NCBI GenBank assembly: GCA_963819475.1
Contig: CAWFWE010000010.1
Location: 186,001-250,000, forward strand
Reading direction: 5' to 3'
DNA from: DASUAS01 sp963819475
Lineage (GTDB): Bacteria > Actinomycetota > Acidimicrobiia > IMCC26256 > DASPTH01
Length of the DNA: 64,000 nt
The translations under genes were made by a program, and so were the position numbers. Each line of letters begins with the position of its first letter. Position 1 is the first letter of the stretch. Under the pieces are notes generated by a model. That model worked only from the letters and a program-made list of their open reading frames with translations, was not told where the DNA came from and searched no databases. Below are positions 48,883-57,126 of the stretch, one piece after another.

Positions 48883-48943
48883 GTCCGGAGCCTGCCCACC
48901 GGGCGTCCCGGAGCCTGCCCGCCGGGAGTCCCGGAGCCTGCAC
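48883..48943. repeat. three tandem copies of a 22-23 bp unit between divergent genes
   Basis: The unit GTCCCGGAGCCTGCCCnCCG(GG) begins at 48883, 48905 and 48928; the last copy is shortened and runs into the cofD -10 (TACGCT at 48946-48951). It lies between the start codons of the GT2 and cofD genes and may be a regulatory array or simple slippage product. Confidence 0.5.
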
Positions 48944-48957
48944 ATTACGCTCACGGC

Positions 48958-49881
48958 ATGATCACGGCGCTGGCGGGTGGTGTGGGAGCGGCGCGCTTCC
49001 TCCGCGGGCTGGTGCAGGTCGTCGACCCCGCCGACGTCACCGTGGTCGTCAACACCGCCGACGACGACTGGTTCCACGGCCTCTACGTCTGCCCCGACCT
49101 CGACTCGGTCACCTACACCCTCGCGGGGGCCCAGAACCCCGACACCGGGTGGGGCCTGGCGGGCGAGACGTTCGCCACCGTCGACGCCCTCGCCCGCTAC
49201 GGCGAGGACACCTGGTTCCGGCTCGGCGACCGCGACCTCGCCACCCACCTCTTCCGCACCCGGCGGCTGCGGGAGGGCGCCACCCTGAGCGAGGTCACGG
49301 CCGAGATCACCGCCGCCTGGGGGCTCGCCCCGCGCCTGCTGCCCATGACCGACGGCCGCATCGCCACCCGCATCACCGTGGCCGAGGGCGAGCTGGCGAT
49401 GCAGGAGTGGTTCGTGCGCGAGCGGTGCGAACCGCCCGTGTTCGCGGTGCGGTTCGAAGGTGCCGACGCCGCGGCCGCCGCGCCCGGCGTGATCGACGCC
49501 ATCCTCGCCGCCGACACCGTGCTCGTCTGCCCGAGCAACCCGGTCATCTCGATCGCACCGATCCTGGCGGTCGACGGCGTGCGCGACGCGCTCGTGTCCC
49601 GCCGCGACCGCGTGGTCGGCGTGAGCCCGATCATCGCGGGCCGGCCGGTGAAGGGCCCCGCCGACCGGTTGATGGGCCCCCTCGGGATCGACGTCTCGTG
49701 CGTGGGCGTGGCGCGCGAGTACCGCGAGTTCTGCAGCACGCTCGTGATCGACGCCGGTGACGCGGCCCGGGTGGGCGAGATCGAGGCGCTCGGCGTCCGC
49801 GCCGTCACCGCCGACACCTTGATGACCGACGCGCGCGTCGCGGCCGCCCTCGCCCGCGACACCCTCGCCGCCGTCGCCTGA
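48958..49881 (+). CDS. cofD: 2-phospho-L-lactate/phosphoenolpyruvate transferase (CofD/FbiA)
   Basis: A 307-residue CofD/FbiA. It joins the activated C3 acid to the deazaflavin Fo to make F420-0 or, in actinobacteria using PEP, dehydro-F420-0. It shows LAGGVGAARFLRGL, VVVNTADDDWFHGLYVCPDLDSVTYTL and LVCPSNPVISIAPIL, all typical. TACGCT ends 6 bases before ATG 48958, suggesting a leaderless transcript. cofE and an FbiB-type nitroreductase follow with gaps of 14 and 10 bases. Confidence 0.95.
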   Translation: MITALAGGVGAARFLRGLVQVVDPADVTVVVNTADDDWFHGLYVCPDLDSVTYTLAGAQNPDTGWGLAGETFATVDALARYGEDTWFRLGDRDLATHLFRTRRLREGATLSEVTAEITAAWGLAPRLLPMTDGRIATRITVAEGELAMQEWFVRERCEPPVFAVRFEGADAAAAAPGVIDAILAADTVLVCPSNPVISIAPILAVDGVRDALVSRRDRVVGVSPIIAGRPVKGPADRLMGPLGIDVSCVGVAREYREFCSTLVIDAGDAARVGEIEALGVRAVTADTLMTDARVAAALARDTLAAVA

Positions 49882-49895
49882 GCCACCGCCCGCGC

Positions 49896-50606
49896 GTGCA
49901 GCCGCTCACCCTGATCCCGGTCCACGGCATCCCCGAGATCCGCCCCGACGACGCGTTGGCGCCGCTGCTGGCCGACGCCGCCGTCGCCCAGGGCACTCCC
50001 CTGCTCGACGGCGACTGCATCGTCGTCACCCAGAAGATCGTGTCGAAGGCCGAGGGCCGACTGGTGCAGGTCGATCCCGACGACCGCGCCGCGCGCCGGG
50101 CGCTGGTCGAGCAGGAGTCGGTGCGCGTCCTCCGGCGGCGCGGCGATCTCATCATCAGCGAGACCACGCACGGGTTCGTGTGCGCCAACGCGGGGGTCGA
50201 CCTCTCGAACCTCGACGAGGGATGGGCCGCGCTGCTGCCCGTCGACTCCGACCGCTCGGCCCGGCGCATCCGCGACGCGCTCCGGGCCACCCGGGGGGTC
50301 GAGGTCGCGGTGGTGATCTCCGACACCTTCGGGCGCCCCTGGCGCCAGGGCCTCACCGACGTCGCCATCGGGGTCGCGGGCCTGGCCGCGGTGGTCGACC
50401 TGCGCGGCTCCACCGACGCACGGGGCCGGGAGCTGCAGGTCACGGAGGTGGCGGTGGCCGACGAGGTGGCGGGGGCGGCGGAGCTGGTGATGGGCAAGTC
50501 GGCCGGGGTACCGGTCGCCATCGTGCGCGGCCTCGACCCGGAGTGGTTGCGGGAGAGCAGCGCGCGGGAGCTCGTGCGCGCCCCCGCCGACGACCTGTTC
50601 CGTTGA
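49896..50606 (+). CDS. cofE: coenzyme F420-0:L-glutamate ligase (CofE/FbiB N-terminal domain)
   Basis: A 236-residue gamma-glutamyl ligase that adds the glutamate tail to F420-0. Motifs are GDCIVVTQKIVSKAEGR, ETTHGFVCANAGVDLSN, VVISDTFGRPWRQGLTDVAIG and VMGKSAGVPVAIVRG. In mycobacteria this domain is the first half of FbiB; here it stands alone, and the second half is the next gene. The start is GTG 49896. Gaps to neighbours are 10-14 bases, so cofD-cofE-nitroreductase is one operon. Confidence 0.93.
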   Translation: MQPLTLIPVHGIPEIRPDDALAPLLADAAVAQGTPLLDGDCIVVTQKIVSKAEGRLVQVDPDDRAARRALVEQESVRVLRRRGDLIISETTHGFVCANAGVDLSNLDEGWAALLPVDSDRSARRIRDALRATRGVEVAVVISDTFGRPWRQGLTDVAIGVAGLAAVVDLRGSTDARGRELQVTEVAVADEVAGAAELVMGKSAGVPVAIVRGLDPEWLRESSARELVRAPADDLFR

Positions 50607-50616
50607 GCCCGCGGCG

Positions 50617-51231
50617 ATGAGCACCGGCCGCGTCCCCGCGTTCCTGGCCGCCCGCCGGTCGATCCGCGCCTTCCTCCCCGACCCGGTGCCGCGCGACGTC
50701 CTCGACGGGTTCGTCGAATCGGCATGCGCGGCGCCCGCGCCGCACCACTCCCGCCCGTGGCGGTGGGTCGTCGTCGACACCGACGACGCCAAGCAGCGGC
50801 TCGCCACCGGGATGGGTGAGCGCTGGCGCGCGGACCTCACCGGCGACGGCGTGCTGCCCGCGCGCGTCGACGAGCTCGTCGCCGCGTCGCACACCAAGGT
50901 CACCGGCGCGCCGGCCGTCGTGCTCGGCTGCCTCACGTGGGACGGGCTCGACCGCTACCCGGACGAGGCCCGGCGCCGGGCGGAATGGGGCATGGCCCTC
51001 CTGTCGCTCGGCGCCGCAGTCGAGAACTTCATGGTCGCGGCGGCCGCGGCCGGCTACGCGTCGTGCTGGGTGGCGGCGCCGATCTTCTGCCCCGAGGCCG
51101 CCCGCGACGCGCTCGACCTGGACCCCGAGTGGCTCCCGCACACGATGGTCGTCGTGGGCGTGCCCGACCCGGCGTACGTCGGCCGGCCCCGACCGCCGGT
51201 GCCGCTCGAGGAGCTCCGCGCCCACCGCTGA
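50617..51231 (+). CDS. nitroreductase family protein, FbiB C-terminal domain type
   Basis: A 204-residue FMN-dependent nitroreductase-fold protein beginning FLAARRSIRAFLPDPVPRDVL, with APHHSRPWRWVVV and the late GYASCWVAAPIFCPEAARDALDL that marks the FbiB C-terminal domain. In mycobacteria that domain reduces dehydro-F420-0 and helps lengthen the tail. Here it is a separate gene 10 bases after cofE, so it is best seen as the second half of a split FbiB and a candidate dehydro-F420-0 reductase. Confidence 0.88.
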   Translation: MSTGRVPAFLAARRSIRAFLPDPVPRDVLDGFVESACAAPAPHHSRPWRWVVVDTDDAKQRLATGMGERWRADLTGDGVLPARVDELVAASHTKVTGAPAVVLGCLTWDGLDRYPDEARRRAEWGMALLSLGAAVENFMVAAAAAGYASCWVAAPIFCPEAARDALDLDPEWLPHTMVVVGVPDPAYVGRPRPPVPLEELRAHR

Positions 51232-51327
51232 CCCCGGCGTGGGGGCTGGGCCGCTGAAGGGACCGTTACTAGCATCGGGCCCGGCGGATGGCGGAACCCC
51301 GGAGCGGCGGAGAGGGGTGGGGCGGGC

Positions 51328-51711
51328 GTGCGATCGGAGCACGAGGTCGGGCGGCGGAGCGTGCTCAAGCTCCTGGTCGCGGGGGGCGTGACCGCCGCCG
51401 CGGTGAGCGCCGGGCTGGTGCCGTCCGGCCCCGTCACCGCGTGGGCCGGACGCGCCGCGGCACCGGAGCCCGACGGGATCGCGGCCCTCGGCCGCACCTA
51501 CCTGCGGCGCCATCCACGCGAGTCCGACGCCGCGCTGCTCCTCCGCGAGCTGCCCGGTGTGCGGTCGACGCACGCCGTGCGCCCGCAGCTCCCCCGGCTC
51601 ACGAGCACCATCGTCGACGACTTCGACGCCGGGCGGGTCGTCAACGTGGACGGCTGGGAGCTGGCCCGGACCGAAGCGCGCGCGGCCGCGGCCATCGCCC
51701 TGGGTCGCTGA
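51328..51711 (+). CDS. Tat-signal small protein paired with GMC oxidoreductase
   Basis: A 127-residue protein with a twin-arginine signal (GRRSVLKLLVAGGVTAAAVSAG) and a short mature part (LGRTYLRRHPRESDAALLL, DDFDAGRVVNVDGWELARTEARAAAAIAL). It resembles the small Tat-carrying subunits that precede GMC oxidoreductases and may carry the large subunit out of the cell. The reading frame ends 3 bases before the GMC gene, so the two are tightly coupled. The start is GTG 51328; ATG 51287 lies in another frame. Confidence 0.75.
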   Translation: MRSEHEVGRRSVLKLLVAGGVTAAAVSAGLVPSGPVTAWAGRAAAPEPDGIAALGRTYLRRHPRESDAALLLRELPGVRSTHAVRPQLPRLTSTIVDDFDAGRVVNVDGWELARTEARAAAAIALGR

Positions 51712-51714
51712 CCG

Positions 51715-53352
51715 GTGCTCGTCGACGCCCGCCAGGTCGCCGCCGACTCCACCCTCACCGCCGACGTCTGCATCATCGGCACGGGCGCGGCCGGCATCAC
51801 GCTGGCGCGGGCGCTGGCCGTGTCCGGTCACACCGTGCTCCTGCTCGAGAGCGGCGGCTTCGAATTCGACGACGCCACGCAGGCCCTCTACCGGGGCCGG
51901 TCGGTCGGTCTCCCACTCGACCCCGTCGCACACCAGGGCCTCGACGCGCCACGCCTCCGCTACTTCGGCGGCTCGACCAACCACTGGGCCGGCTTCTGCC
52001 GGCCCTTCCCCGAGCTCGACTTCGAACGCCGGAGCTACGTGCCGCGCTCGGGCTGGCCGATGTCGCGCGCCGAGCTCGAGCCCTACTACCCGGTCGCACA
52101 GGACGCATGCCGGCTCGGGCCGTACGACTACGACGTGTCGTCGTGGGAGGCGCGCGGCGCGCTCGCGGTACCGATCCTGCACTCGGCGACGACTCCGCAC
52201 GCCATCGTCCAGCTCACCACCGAGCCCCGGTTCGGCGTCCTCTACCGCGACGAGCTGGCGCGGTCGCCCGCCATCCAACTCGTGCTGTGGGCGAACGTCA
52301 CCCGGCTCGGACTCGCCGACGACGGGAGCGCGATCAGCACCATCGACGTGCGGACGCTCTCCGGCAACGCGTTCCGGGCGGTGGCCACGGCCTACGTCGT
52401 GGCGACGGGAGGGCTCGAGGTCCCGCGGCTCCTCCTGGCCTCGAACGACAAGCGACCGGCCGGAATCGGGAACGAGCACGACCTCGTCGGCCGCCACTTC
52501 ATGGAGCACGTGAACGTCGCCGGTGGTCCGGTGGCGTTGACGATCGACGAAGCGGAGATCGCGCCGTACACCCCGACGCCGCTCGCCGTCGACGTGGAGG
52601 GTGAGCCGCGTGACATCGCCCTGCAGTCGGTGCTCCTCCTCGCGCCGGAGGTGCTGCAACGCGAACGACTGCTCGCCTGCGAGGTGACGCTCGAGTTCCC
52701 GTTCGCGCCCGACGATCCGCGGGTCGAGGAGCTCTTCCCCGGCACGCGGCGCGGGATCGAGCTGCTCGCCGCCCAGGGCGTCACCACGAAGACGGTCGCC
52801 ACCGCGCGGATCCTGTGCGAGCAGGAACCCCACCCGTCGAGCCGGGTCACCCTGACGCGCACGAAGGATGCGCTCGGGATGCCGGAGATCCAGCTCGACT
52901 GGCGCGTCACGCGCGACGACCGCCTCAGCATGTTGCGCACCCTCCGCCGGGTCGGTCGCGAGATCGGCGCGCGAGGAGTCGGCCGGCTCCGGGTCGACAT
53001 CTCGGGCTACACCAACGGCGACCCGGCACCGGGCGACGACATCGACTTCGAGGTGAACACCGGCTCGCACCACCTCGGCACCACGCGCATGAGCGCCGAG
53101 CCCTCACGCGGCGTCGTCGACGCCGACGGCAAGGTGCACAGCGTCCCCAACCTCTACGTCGCGGGGAGCGCGGTGTTCCCCACCGGAGGCGCCAACACGC
53201 CGACCCTCACCATCGTCGCCCTCGCGCTGCGCCTCGCCGAGCACCTCGCGTCGGTGGTGCCGGGCAGCGCGATCCCGGTGCAGGAGCCCGAAGCGACGAC
53301 CACCGACGACTCAGGCGTCGCGGTCGCGGAACCAGTCGATAGTGCGCTGTAG
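51715..53352 (+). CDS. GMC family FAD-dependent oxidoreductase
   Basis: A 545-residue GMC oxidoreductase. The FAD-binding Rossmann motif is VCIIGTGAAGITLARAL near residue 20. Family signatures include RYFGGSTNHWAGFCRPF, VVATGGLEVPRLLLAS, and the C-terminal SHHLGTTRMS with NLYVAGSAVFPTGGANTPTLTIVALA. GMC enzymes oxidise sugars, alcohols or sterols; the substrate is unknown. It has no signal peptide of its own but follows a Tat-signal gene by 3 bases, so export as a complex is plausible. Its end overlaps the convergent epimerase gene by 42 bases. Confidence 0.9.
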   Translation: MLVDARQVAADSTLTADVCIIGTGAAGITLARALAVSGHTVLLLESGGFEFDDATQALYRGRSVGLPLDPVAHQGLDAPRLRYFGGSTNHWAGFCRPFPELDFERRSYVPRSGWPMSRAELEPYYPVAQDACRLGPYDYDVSSWEARGALAVPILHSATTPHAIVQLTTEPRFGVLYRDELARSPAIQLVLWANVTRLGLADDGSAISTIDVRTLSGNAFRAVATAYVVATGGLEVPRLLLASNDKRPAGIGNEHDLVGRHFMEHVNVAGGPVALTIDEAEIAPYTPTPLAVDVEGEPRDIALQSVLLLAPEVLQRERLLACEVTLEFPFAPDDPRVEELFPGTRRGIELLAAQGVTTKTVATARILCEQEPHPSSRVTLTRTKDALGMPEIQLDWRVTRDDRLSMLRTLRRVGREIGARGVGRLRVDISGYTNGDPAPGDDIDFEVNTGSHHLGTTRMSAEPSRGVVDADGKVHSVPNLYVAGSAVFPTGGANTPTLTIVALALRLAEHLASVVPGSAIPVQEPEATTTDDSGVAVAEPVDSAL

Positions 53353-54255
53353 ACCGTCGTCGAGCGCGGTCCAGGGCTTCCAGCCGAGGTGGATGGCGGC
53401 CCGGCCCGGGTCGAGCGCCGACCGCAGCAGCTCGCCCGGGCGCTCGGGCGCGCGGTTCGGCGGCTCGGGGTAGCCGATGAGCCGGCCCATCGCCTCGTAG
53501 AGCTCGAGCACGCTGGTCTCGACCCCGGTGCCGATGTTCATCAGCAGCCCGCCGCCCTTCTCGGTGGCGCGCACGAAGGCGTCGACGACGTCGTCGACGT
53601 AGACGTAGTCGCGGGTCTGACCGCCGTCGCCGTACACCGTCGGCTGCCGGCCCGCGAGCATGCGCCCGGCGAAGATCGCGACCACGCCGGCCTCGCCGTA
53701 GGGGTCCTGGCGCGGCCCGTAGACGTTGGCCAACGCGAGCTCGGTGTACTCGAGCCCGCGCACCTCCCGGTAGTAGTGGAGGTAGTCACCGGCGGCCTTC
53801 TTGGACACGCCGTAGGGCGAGATGGGGCGCTGCGGGTGGCTCTCGCGCACGGGCAGGGTCTCGGGGACGCCGTAGAGCGTGCCGCCGGAGCCCGCGAACA
53901 CGACCTTGCGGGTGCCCGCCGCGAGGGCCGACTCGCACACGTTGAGCGAGCCGAGCACGTTGATCTCGGCGTCGAACAGCGGCTTGGCCACCGAGACGCG
54001 CACGTCGAGCTGCGCGGCGAGGTGGAAGATGACCTCGGGCCTGCGGTGGGCGACGAGGTCGGTGAGCTGCGGCGACCGCACGTCGAGCCGGTGGAAGCTG
54101 AACTTGCGGCTGCGCTGTGACCGGGCGTCGGTGAGGTTGGCGAGCGCGCCGGTCGACAGGTCGTCGATGGCGTCGACGTCGCATCCCTCCGCCAGGAGGC
54201 GATCGACGAGGGTCGACCCGATGAAGCCTGCGCCGCCGGTCACCATGACCCGCAT
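53311..54255 (-). CDS. NAD-dependent epimerase (GalE-like UDP-sugar 4-epimerase)
   Basis: A 314-residue extended SDR. The NAD-binding motif is VTGGAGFIGSTLVDRLL, the catalytic pair lies in SPYGVSKKAAGDYLHYY, and ELALANVYGPRQDPYGEAGVVAIF and GDGGQTRDYVYVDDVV are typical of GalE-like sugar epimerases. ATG 54255 is chosen because AAGGA lies 6 bases upstream. The frame is continuous with the nucleotidyltransferase upstream, but I regard this as a separate start. It probably supplies a UDP- or dTDP-hexose for the glycan genes nearby. Confidence 0.88.
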   Translation of the reverse strand: MRVMVTGGAGFIGSTLVDRLLAEGCDVDAIDDLSTGALANLTDARSQRSRKFSFHRLDVRSPQLTDLVAHRRPEVIFHLAAQLDVRVSVAKPLFDAEINVLGSLNVCESALAAGTRKVVFAGSGGTLYGVPETLPVRESHPQRPISPYGVSKKAAGDYLHYYREVRGLEYTELALANVYGPRQDPYGEAGVVAIFAGRMLAGRQPTVYGDGGQTRDYVYVDDVVDAFVRATEKGGGLLMNIGTGVETSVLELYEAMGRLIGYPEPPNRAPERPGELLRSALDPGRAAIHLGWKPWTALDDGLQRTIDWFRDRDA

Positions 54256-55359
54256 CGTCAGTCCTTCCCGTCGGGCTCCGGGCGCCGAACGCGGGCGCCC
54301 GATGCCGCGCGCGCCGGGCGCCAACGACGACGAGTGTCCCATCACGGTGTGATCGGACGCGATCGCACCGTCGCCGAGCACGGCCCGTTCGCCGACCACC
54401 GAGTCGATCGCCTCCGCCTCGTCACCGATCATCGCGTCGTCGTGCACCACCGACCGCAACAGGCGCGCCCCGGACCCGACGACGACCCCGGCCCCCACCA
54501 CCGAGCCCACGATGCGTGCCCCCGGGCCGATAATCGAGCCGTTCCCGATCAGCGTCGGCGCCTCCAGACGGGCGTCGGCGTCGATGTCCGGGGTGCCCTG
54601 CACCCACACGCCGGGCGTGAGCTCGCGCGCCCCGGGCGCGGGCGAGCCGCCGAGCGCGGCGCGCAACACGTCGGTGTGCGCCCGGAGGTACTTCTCGGGC
54701 GTCCCGATGTCGATCCAGTACGCGTCGCTCGCCATCGCGTAGAGCCGGCGCGGCTCGTCGAGCATGCGGGGGAAGGTCTCGCGCTCGATCGACACCGTGA
54801 GCCGCTCGGGGATGCGGTCGAGCACCGAGGGTTCGAGCACGTAGGTGCCGCCGTTGATCCAGTTGGTCGGCGCCCGGCCCTTCGGGGGCTTCTCGACGAA
54901 CGCCACCACCTCGCCGTCGTCCCGGGTCGGCACCACCCCGAACGCCGACGGGTCGGCGACCTCGGTGAGGTAGATCGTCGCCTCCGCCCGGCGCGCGTCG
55001 TGGAACGCCACCAGCGCGTCGAGGTCGAGGGTCGTGAGCACGTCGCCGTTGCACACGACGATGCGCTCCTCGATCCCCCGCGCCGCGAAGCGGATGGCGC
55101 CGGCCGTGCCCAACGGATGGTCCTCGACCGCGTAGCGCAGCTTCAGGTCGCCGAACCGGCCCTCCGGGAAGTGCGCTTCGAACGCGTCCGGGAGGTAGCC
55201 GAGCGAGAGCACCACCTCGTCGACCCCGTGATGGGCGAGCCAGGTGAGCTGCCGCTCGAGGAACGCCTGATTGGCGATCGGGAGGAGCGGCTTGGGCGTG
55301 GAGTAGGTGAGGGGTCGGAGCCGGGTACCCGCACCGCCGACGAGGACGATCGCCTTCAC
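54256..55359 (-). CDS. sugar nucleotidyltransferase with left-handed beta-helix domain
   Basis: A protein of about 368 residues. The N-terminal nucleotidyltransferase domain has VLVGGAGTRLRPLTYSTPKPLLPIAN and VCNGDVLT. The C-terminal hexapeptide-repeat domain (residues about 255-345, LIGNGSIIGPGARIVGSVVG) is typical of mannose-1-phosphate guanylyltransferases. In this sequence no stop separates it from the epimerase; a frame one base over would end in PDGKD and TGA two bases before the epimerase ATG, so a one-base error near 54262-54330 is likely. The start is GTG 55359. Confidence 0.85.
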
Positions 55360-55377
55360 GACGTCCGGTCTACCGGA

Positions 55378-56199
55378 TCACGGCGTCGACGTCGCCGGGG
55401 CGGTGGTCGTCGCGGGTGCGGTCGTGGTGGTCTCCGACTGGCACGGTGAGTTCTTGCTCAACACCGCGGCGGTGTTCTGGTCGGAGATGTTGGCGAACGA
55501 CGTGCAGGCCTGGTCCGGGAACGGCATCTCCGCGCCCTTCGGCAGCATGTAGATCGCGACCGTCTCACCGTCCTGCTGGTGGTAGTCGGCCGGGTTGCCG
55601 GTCTTCGTCTTGCCGTCGACGGCCCACGTGAGCTGCATCTTCTGGCCCTTGTACTGGCCGGACGGGCAGACGTCGCCGTTGCTCCACGAGGTCTTCTTCG
55701 GATCCGACGAGGGGCCCTTCCACTGGGTGTGCGCGTCGTTCGCCCCGCCGAGGTCGATCGAGTCGGACGACAGGCCCCACCCGCCGTAGTCGAAGAACTT
55801 GCCGATGGTGGCGTTGTTGCCCTCCTCCCCCACCACGTAGGGGTGGGTGTGGATCAGGCCGTCGCCGTGGGAGTGGATGCCTGCGTTCCCCACCTGGTTC
55901 GGGCTGCTGTACGGCTTCTCGAACGCGGGCGCCGGGTCGAGCCACTCACCGCAGATGTTGATGTCGAGCGCGGTGTGCCAGTGGTCGCCGGGCTGGTTGG
56001 CGGCCTGGTTGACGGCGTGGGGCGGCCCGCTCCCCGCGCTGTCGCCTCCACCCCGGGTGAGCACCACCGCGACGACGCCGACGATGATGACGCTGGCGAT
56101 GGCGACGTTCCAGCCGAAGGACCCGCTCCGGCGCCGCTTGGGCTTGCGGTACTTGGAGCGCATGGCGGCGCGCTGGTAGCGGGTCCGGGATTGGGGCAT
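55378..56199 (-). CDS. membrane-anchored His-rich protein, unknown function
   Basis: A 273-residue protein with a very basic N-terminus (RSKYRKPKRRRSGSFGW), one membrane helix (NVAIASVIIVGVVAVVL) and an extracytoplasmic domain. That domain has His clusters GDHWHTALDINICGEW and GIHSHGDGLIHTHPYVVGEEG, which could bind a metal, and a Thr/Pro/Ala-rich C-terminal tail. I do not recognise a characterised family. TAACCT ends 9 bases before ATG 56199. It lies between a nucleotidyltransferase and a WbbL-like gene. Confidence 0.72.
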   Translation of the reverse strand: MPQSRTRYQRAAMRSKYRKPKRRRSGSFGWNVAIASVIIVGVVAVVLTRGGGDSAGSGPPHAVNQAANQPGDHWHTALDINICGEWLDPAPAFEKPYSSPNQVGNAGIHSHGDGLIHTHPYVVGEEGNNATIGKFFDYGGWGLSSDSIDLGGANDAHTQWKGPSSDPKKTSWSNGDVCPSGQYKGQKMQLTWAVDGKTKTGNPADYHQQDGETVAIYMLPKGAEMPFPDQACTSFANISDQNTAAVLSKNSPCQSETTTTAPATTTAPATSTP

Positions 56200-56211
56200 G
56201 GCGGTCGCAGG

Positions 56212-57075
56212 TTACCTGCTGACCTTCGGTAGCTCGGGGCGCGTCCGGAGGCCCCGCGCGGCCATGTCGAGCACCGCCCGGATGGCGAGGAACAGCGCGG
56301 TCGGCGGGAGCAGCCCGCGCCGGAGACCGTGCCACCGGCGCGACGCGAACCGGTACGCCGACCGGTGGTGCTCGACGATCATGCGGTAGGGGTGCCCCTC
56401 GGTGCTCGCGCCCTGGACGTGCACCGCGGCGCCGGCGGGCTCGTAGCCGACCCGCCACCCGAGGCGACGTAGCCGCCAACAGAGGTCGACGTCCTCCATG
56501 TACATGAAGTAGCGCTCGTCCCATCCCCCCACCGAGTCGACCGCGGTGCGGCGGAGGAACACCAACGCGCCCGACACCCAGTCGACGTCGCGCGGCCGGT
56601 CCCAGTCGGCGTCGAGCTGACGGTACCGACGCGTGAAGCGGTTGCGCGGCCGCGCCCGTCCGAAGACCGCGTGCCCGACCGCGTCGAGCCCGCTCACGTG
56701 CGCACGCGCCGACGGGTACTGCGTGCCGTCGGGGTTGCGGAGCGCAGGCCCGATGGCGGCGAGGTCGGGCTCGGCGCGCAGGCGCGCCAGCATCGCCGCC
56801 GCGGTGCCTGCCTCCACCTCGAGGTCCGCGTTGCCGACGGCGACGACCGGCGCCGTGGTCCGCGCGATGCCGCGGTTGGCGGCCGCCGCGTACCCGAGGT
56901 TGGCGCAAGGCGTCACCACCCGCACGGCGGGGAACGCCCGCTCGACCTCGGCGACCGACCCGTCGGTGGAGCCGTTGTCGACGACCACGACCTCGGGCGT
57001 GCCGGCGCTCGTGTCGCGGAACAGGGACCGCACGCACTCGAGCAGGAGTGGACCGGACTCGTAGTTCACCACCAC
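56212..57075 (-). CDS. WbbL-like GT2 rhamnosyltransferase, start uncertain
   Basis: A GT2 enzyme of 287 residues as read: VVVDNGSTDGSVAEVE, GNADLEVEAG, VSGALVFLRRTAVDSVGGWDERYFMYMEDVDLCWRLRRLGW. It resembles WbbL, which adds rhamnose to GlcNAc-PP-polyprenol in the mycobacterial wall linker; rmlD and LCP genes nearby fit this. The frame opens at three GTG codons (57075), cutting off the usual N-terminal strand. An ATG at 57121, right after the upstream stop, is in another frame and would restore it if one base were missing between 57076 and 57118. Confidence 0.82.
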   Translation of the reverse strand: MVVNYESGPLLLECVRSLFRDTSAGTPEVVVVDNGSTDGSVAEVERAFPAVRVVTPCANLGYAAAANRGIARTTAPVVAVGNADLEVEAGTAAAMLARLRAEPDLAAIGPALRNPDGTQYPSARAHVSGLDAVGHAVFGRARPRNRFTRRYRQLDADWDRPRDVDWVSGALVFLRRTAVDSVGGWDERYFMYMEDVDLCWRLRRLGWRVGYEPAGAAVHVQGASTEGHPYRMIVEHHRSAYRFASRRWHGLRRGLLPPTALFLAIRAVLDMAARGLRTRPELPKVSR

Positions 57076-57126
57076 CGCCGCCCACTGCGGAGCCGGCGCG
57101 CTCCACGGGGTCCACTTTCATGGTTC

